Shown here in pieces: positions 58,380 through 64,000 of a stretch of DNA of 64,000 nt. Source of the stretch: Acestrorhynchus altus (lineage: Eukaryota > Chordata > Actinopteri > Characiformes > Acestrorhynchidae); contig CM067523.1 in the NCBI GenBank assembly GCA_034509495.1, positions 1,645,297-1,709,296 of the forward strand. Direction: 5' to 3'. The notes under the pieces were generated by a model. The model did not search any database and was not told where the DNA came from. It saw nothing but the letters and a program-made list of their open reading frames with translations. Every line of letters starts with the position of its first letter. The first letter of the stretch is position 1. The position numbers were made by a program, and so were the translations under genes.

Positions 58380-59496
58380 ATGGAGCCCACAGCATCTTTG
58401 TCCATTCTAGCCCTGATGGTGCTCGGCCTCTCTCAGGCTGTCCCAGTCGTGAAGCCTCAGGACGTGGATATCACCACAAGAATTCTGACCATCAACAATG
58501 GTAAAGAACCTGCTTATTCTCTTCATACCTAGATAGAATTCATAGTGTGAGGAGGTTTTGGTCCAAAGCAGGAGAGTTTTGGTCTATGCTCCATTTTCTG
58601 CTTTTCCTAATCAGACCTCTTTCCCATCTGTGGATGAAGGATCCCAGGAACTGTTGGTGGAGGGAGACATAGTCTTGCCAAGGGCAGAGGGACGCTCTCT
58701 GGTGCCCACAGCAACAACTGCTTCTGGAAGAAGTCCTCAAATGGCTTAGTGGAGTTCCTTTCACAGTGGCGTGGCTTGTAAGTAGGCTCATGCTTCCACA
58801 CTTCACACTTTTCATCATCACTTATTGATCAGATCATCTGATTGTGTTGTTGATCTGATCATTTCTTCACAGCATCCTCTGACAGGTCTGTGATTGCCGA
58901 ACCATGGCCACCTTCCACAGCAAAACCTGCATTCGCTTTGTCTCCAGAACCATTGAAAGCGACTACCTGAGTATTGAAAACAAATTTGGGTGAGAGCAAC
59001 TGAACCTTTAAAGATACGATGGGGTTTTCCTTCCGTTCCTCCTGTTTGAAGTGCATAGCCATAGCTTTACTTCAGTTATGTGGACAGTCTTCTCCTTTCC
59101 CTCCCAGGTGTCACTCTGCAGTGGGCAGAACAGGTGGTCAGCAGGTGGTCTCCCTCAGCAGGACTGGTTGCATGTACCAGGGCATCGTCAGCATTAAGCT
59201 GAACCATGCTCTGGGTTTCTACCACGAGCACACCAGGAGTGACCGCGACCAATATGTGAGGATCAACTGGAGCAACATTAACCCTACAATGCAGTACAAC
59301 TTCAACAAGGAGAACACCAACAACATCCAGACTCCCTCGACTACTCGTCATCATGCACTATGGGAATACGGCTTTCTCCATCAACGGGCAGGACACCATC
59401 ACTCCAATTCCTGATCCCTCAGTCAACATTGGACAGAGAGTCAGCCTGTCCACCCATCACGACATCCTGAGGATCAGCACTCTCTACAAATGCTGA
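58380..59496 (+). pseudogene. Hatching-enzyme astacin copy HE-C4, disrupted, with mutated zinc site
   Basis: Exons: 58380-58500, about 58640-58777, about 58873-58989, about 59108-59496. Exon 1 is intact (MEPTASLSILALMVLGLSQA, then a propeptide to RILTINN). The C-terminus is intact in one frame, ending RISTLYKC and TGA at 59494. Between them, exon 2 has indels around the first mature Cys and lacks part of its 3' end. Exon 3 has an indel after VIA. Exon 4 has a one-base loss shared with HE-C3. The HExxH motif reads IKLNH, so the first His and the catalytic Glu are gone. This change is a substitution and cannot be explained by a simple indel error. Confidence 0.85.
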
Positions 59497-59639
59497 AATA
59501 CAACCCCTACTGCAGCTCATCCACAACTGCTCACAGCTCGTCTGGAGCCTAACTGATGGATCCTGTCATTATCTCATCACTGTTAATGCTATATATTCTG
59601 TTATGACCTCATGTGGAAAGCTGATCAGATGGAACGTGT

Positions 59640-59890
59640 TGGCTCATGCATTGTACGTCTAAGTAGTTCTCTGAGTGTTTCCTCTGAAATGTGATCAGGT
59701 TGTATGCAGATGATTTCTGTTCTGAAATGTTCTAGCTCACACACAAAAATAACATTATTAAAACATTAAAATCTGGTTTGTTGCTTCTAAGTCTATATAT
59801 TCATTTTACTTGTACAGTTGTTTGAAAATCATTACACCCCACAAACACCTGTGAAATGTTTTCTAATCATATGAACATTTGATCATGACA
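59640..59890. other. No feature seen
   Basis: AT-rich intergenic text between HE-C4 and a Tc1 remnant. Confidence 0.4.
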
Positions 59891-60480
59891 CTTTCCACCA
59901 CCATGCTTCATGGTTGGGTTGAGGTTGATGTTCTCAAATGCTGTGTTTGGTTTGTGTATATGTCTTCTGTTACTGTGTCCAAATAATTCAGCTGGCAGTC
60001 ATCTGTCCAAAGCACATTGTTCCAAAAGTCCTGCTCTTTGTCTAGATGTTCTGTGGAGAACCTTGTCCAGATGCCCAGGTCTCTTTTTGACAGTATATGC
60101 TGCATTTTAACATCAACGGTGGCTAGAGGCTACCTGCTACCATACGAATATTTCAGGATTGTTGAATCTTCTTTCCGCATCTTGTGGTTCTGCTCTTGGG
60201 CTGAACGTGCTCGGACAGTCTGATCTGGTCATGTTGACCGTTGTTCTAAGTGTTCTTCACTTGTAAATGATGTTCTGGACAGTAGAACGACTGATTTCTA
60301 TTTGTTCTGAGATCTTTTTAAATCCCTTCTCAGACTCACCTGCATCTACAACCTTCTGTCTGAAGACCTCAGTGAGCTCTTTGGATCGATCATGATGATC
60401 CCACTCACTTCTACAATCAAGAGCAAACCAAACTAATGTCAGAGTCATCTCTAATAATGGTCTAATCTGCACCTGATTCT
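59890..60480 (-). mobile_element. Tc1-like transposon remnant
   Basis: On the minus strand, the 60257-60472 frame includes GFKKISEQIEISRSTVQNII, the N-terminal helix-turn-helix, and 59908-60105 contains EQDFWNNVLWTDD, the catalytic-region Asp context. The order is correct for one decayed Tc1 copy. Confidence 0.85.
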
Positions 60481-60779
60481 AATTTTGGACATTGTAATGC
60501 GGTGTTGTGTTTATAACATTCCTTCTTTCTAATTTCCAGAATGTATCCTCCTGCACATCCGATTCTGACCACTAAGTGGCTGTAGAGGTTTACATATTCC
60601 TTCCAGGATCAGTCATCTTTAAGAGGAGATCTTAGTTATTGTTATTTAAAAGCCAGCCAAGCATTGCTCACACATCATAAATATGGTTATGTCGTAATGG
60701 CTGTTGATGCAAATGTAAATAAGACATGACATATAGTAAGGAAGGCCACGGGCATCAGACAGAGGAGCGAAACACGGTT

Positions 60780-61650
60780 CAAGATTTAAGATTATTTATC
60801 GTCAGTTTACAGCATGTCCAGGACATATAGTCGAATCGTGATACTGTTTCTCTCTTAATAACAACAACAAAGAACAATAACTGTAAAAGTGTAGAAAAAA
60901 AGTCATATATAGCATTTTTTATTGTAGAAATATATAGAAATAAATAAATAAATGATATGTAAAAGAGCAGCATATAAGCTTGTATAGCGCAAGTACAGAT
61001 ATTGTAATACAGTGATGTTCCAGGGGGCAACAGGGTCGTGGCCCTGACAGCTTGGGGGATAAAACTGTTCTGCAGTCTTGTAACGGGCCTGGTGGCCCTG
61101 GTACCTTTTCCCTGAGGACAGCAGGTTATGAGGTATGAGTGATGGTGGGACGTGTCACTGGTGATGCAGATTGCTCTGCGGGTGAGGTGGGAGAAGGAGG
61201 TCAGAGTGATGCCGATTCCAGAGTCCTCTGGCAGGAGGCAGTACCGATGCCGTACCACACGTAGGACTCTCCACCCATGTGGATCAGGTTCCGTTCGCAA
61301 ACACTATTTAAAACCATTCGGTGCAATTCCGCATTTCCAACAAAAATAGGTTCCGAAACCTGTAAAGTTCTTGTGTACTCCTCAACTTGTAGAGGAAGCA
61401 GAGATGGGTTTGAGCCTTCTGAGTCAGTGATGTTGTATTGTCAGGTCCTTGGAGATCCCAGGAATTTGGTCTCACAACAGAAGATGTTGTTACACCAGTT
61501 GCACCATGGCTCCTGTCTTCCTGTGGCAGATCTCGTCATTCTTGGTAGTAGGACCCACTGCTGTAGGTTATTTGATTAGTAGTGCTCTGGTGATTGTCAC
61601 GATGGTCCTGATAGAGGAGTTACTGCCGACCCACACATTTTGTGACCTCC
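60780..61650. repeat. Probable repeat-derived sequence, unclassified
   Basis: The 'gacagcttgggggataaaac' region resembles text dispersed in fish genomes. The 173-codon minus-strand frame (60779-61300) has no recognisable domain and is AT-rich at its C-terminal end. Confidence 0.3.
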
Positions 61651-62720
61651 TTTTAAGGAAGTCCAGCACCCAGCAGAGGAAGGTTTTGAGTTTATGTATT
61701 TGTTGAGGGAAGAACATTATTTATACTCATTATTTATATGATTATTTATACAGTATTTATATTCTGGCAGCAGTTTATGAAGCATTAGATTCACTTGTTA
61801 TAATAAGGTCTTGTTTCATCCCACTTTTGATTTAGTGTTATGTTTGTTTTAAATAATGATCTACATTGAAAATATATCAAAAGCACCAAAAAGTCCAAAA
61901 TCCAGTGACTAGTTTGCAAAAGTAGGATTTGCATATTATGGAAATGAATCAAAGTGGACAGAGTTTAGTTTTTTTTTTTGACCTTTTCTGTTTGTATCGA
62001 CCAAAAGAAATGTCCTATTTTCCAAATTAGAAGTTAATGATCAAGATATGCAATTTTTTTATAGCGCCACCATCAGGCCAATGAATGTTACAGGTCATTT
62101 CACTGTGTCTACCTGATATGTTCTAAGGCTTTTTGGTTTTGGAAGCACATTTTATCAAAGAAAACAAAAACAATAATTAACCAAAACAATAAGCATCTCT
62201 AATATGAAACAGTTTCTTCACTAATTTCTAATAAAAAACAAGAGAAAGAAATTAAGGACAAAAAGTAAACCGGACTGGGGGACAGGGGGCCAAAAGTGGG
62301 CTGCTATCCTGTCAGTTTCACGGTTCAAGAAAGTTAGTAATTATTCCTCGAAACCAAGTACACATTCTATACAAGCAGTCAATACTTCATGATATCTGAT
62401 TGTGAAAAATTTTATTTCTAAATGTCCAGTAAAAATAAATGAAATCACTATTAAACCAACCAGTGACTTTTAATTTCTTTCATGTTCGTTTGGAAAAAGG
62501 CACTAAAGCACAAACTAACACAGACGTCTCGAGTCCTGGCTGGTTTAATTTGGACTTCTGTGCTGAACAGGATTAAAGTACTTCAACCATGTTTATGAGC
62601 ACGGTTTGCACATAATTCCACCGTCGCTGTTTTTACAGCCCACCCAGAACTCCTTCACCCAGAGACACAATTACTGCTGTAGCCACGAGCACTTCAGCCC
62701 AAAACACAGACTGCTGAGCT
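61650..62720. other. No gene or clear repeat seen
   Basis: AT-rich sequence without recognisable exons on either strand. Confidence 0.4.
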
Positions 62721-62723
62721 GAG

Positions 62724-62724
<1 letters not shown>

Positions 62725-62763
<39 letters not shown>
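62725..62763. repeat. GA microsatellite
   Basis: About nineteen GA units. Confidence 0.95.
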
Positions 62764-62765
<2 letters not shown>

Positions 62766-62849
62766 TTTCTGTAGTCAAAGTCAAGCCCAAAAACAGACCT
62801 CCTGAGTCTAAAGCCCCCTTAGATATTTGTGTTATATTCGATACACACT

Positions 62850-63310
62850 GCCTGGCCAATAAAGGTCACCCTCTCATATTTCATTGTCCGGCCTTCAGCT
62901 TTGATTACGGCTGGCATTCACTGTGGCATCGTTTCTGCGAGCTTCCTGCAGCATCACAACGTTTAGAGCATTAATTTCCCCCAAGTCTTCTCCTGCACGT
63001 CCCAAAGATTCTCACATTTCTTTAAAATTTTACCCCAATTTCCCCCCCAGTTTGGAAATGCCAATTACCCAATCCTGCTAGGCCCCTCCCTCTATCACAT
63101 ACAATGCTCCCAACATTAGGAGGGTGAGGATGAGCACAACCATCCTCTGATATGTGTGAAGTCAACCACCACCTCTTTTCAAACAGCCACCACGGCATCA
63201 TTGCTGGGCAGCCAATTCACTCGGAGGAAAGCGACAGGTCACCAGCTCTGATACAAAGATTAACAGACGCCTGTGCCGGCCAGCATCACACTGACCCAGG
63301 ATTCAAACCG
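62850..63310. mobile_element. Two abutting repeat fragments
   Basis: 62850-63000 begins 'ctgcctggccaataaaggtc', the end of a small fish DNA element. 63000-63310 is the partner of the fragment at 13905-14050 in the opposite orientation. Confidence 0.5.
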
Positions 63311-63319
63311 GTGATCATA

Positions 63320-63955
63320 TTGCTAGCGCATTAGACCTGATTTTGTACTAGTGCAAAATCTGATTTTCAGTAGTTTTATGATTATCGCTTGCAATTAAAC
63401 ACACTCAGACACCAACAAAAGCAGGATACATTTGGAATGTCCTTAGTTTCTGAAAAAACTTTGAATAAATAGGTGTCCAAATACTTTTGTCCATACAATT
63501 AGTTTATATGCATTTGTCATAGAAAGGTACAAAGACACACATACACACACACACACACACCAGCAATTGCCACCATATGGATTCAAAAATCTATCAGCCT
63601 CACAGCTTCGGCATTCAGCTTAATCAGACAGAAGTGCACTCCCCCACGCTGTTTCACTCATCCGCCCGACACCACCGACATTTCCTGCATCTCTGATGAT
63701 GTTTAATCACAACCAGCACAACAGTGACAGGGTGTCATACAGAACCCACACAAACAAGAAGACCATTAGAGAGAACTGAACACTTCCACACGCTCTGAGG
63801 AATGTCAGGATTTAGGGTCGACCAGGCACATCAGCAGAGGTCAGGAGAGGTCGACGTCTCTGTCCGACTGTATTCAGTACCATTTCAGAGCAGCAGTGTA
63901 ATGGAATTAGGAATGAAACAAAAACAATAGAGTTCCAGCTTAACTTTGGGGCTTG
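63320..63955. other. Unidentified right-edge sequence
   Basis: Includes an M1-family end ('ccaaatacttttgtccatac' at about 63478-63497) and a short CA tract (63538-63560). The remainder could be UTR or intergenic; I cannot assign it. Confidence 0.3.
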
Positions 63956-63956
63956 G

Positions 63957-63961
63957 AACCC

Positions 63962-63999
<38 letters not shown>

Positions 64000-64000
64000 T
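63957..64000. repeat. AAT microsatellite at the window edge
   Basis: Consecutive AAT units run to the last base, so the array is truncated by the window. Confidence 0.95.

Noticed and set aside
60779..61300. A 173-codon minus-strand open frame
   Set aside because: No recognisable domain, AT-rich C-terminal half, and surroundings resemble dispersed repeat text.
1..64000. CRISPR arrays, operons or phage-type systems
   Set aside because: The tandem repeats are vertebrate micro- and minisatellites without unique equal-length spacers, and all genes are intron-rich vertebrate genes.

Overview
This window is vertebrate nuclear DNA, almost certainly from a teleost fish. The genes have many short exons with GT-AG introns, and the proteins read as vertebrate orthologues. 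The introns are full of fish-type repeats: Tc1/mariner remnants, small inverted-repeat elements, an L2-like LINE end, SINE-like pieces and very many CA/TG tracts. Four copies of an astacin hatching-enzyme gene, a family prominent in fish, are also present. I see no bacterial, phage, CRISPR or tRNA features.

Layout. (1) 1-1640 is a gene-poor edge, possibly the 3'UTR of a plus-strand neighbour. (2) 2682-8836, minus strand: complete bzw1 (eIF5-mimic protein 2), 11 coding exons, 419 codons, with a non-coding first exon and CpG-rich promoter near 9930-10060. (3) 11411-33071, plus strand: a complete aldehyde oxidase gene, here called aoxA, with 35 coding exons and 1338 codons. (4) 34694-54316, minus strand: a second complete aldehyde oxidase gene, aoxB, with 35 coding exons and 1339 codons, tail-to-tail with aoxA. 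(5) Two damaged hatching-enzyme copies lie antisense inside aoxA intron 17 (21137-22252 and 25162-26280). Two more lie on the plus strand beyond the 5' end of aoxB (55559-56661 and 58380-59496). (6) 59.5-64 kb holds only repeat fragments and sequence I cannot identify.

Both aldehyde oxidases keep all eight iron-sulfur cysteines, the FAD domain, and the catalytic Gln and Glu of the molybdenum site. They should be cytosolic molybdo-flavoenzymes that oxidise aldehydes and N-heterocycles. The bzw1-AOX neighbourhood is also found in tetrapods, but here aoxA is head-to-head with bzw1, so it is inverted relative to the usual order.

The main observations are: the nested and inverted hatching-enzyme cluster with indels in every copy; a local gene-conversion signature in aox exon 5; a Val/Lys pair at two substrate-pocket positions; CA/TG microsatellites placed directly on many aox splice sites; a minisatellite unit that begins exactly at an aoxA splice donor; a GC-AG intron in aoxB; and a very poor start-codon context in bzw1. 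I did not find a convincing entirely new biological system.
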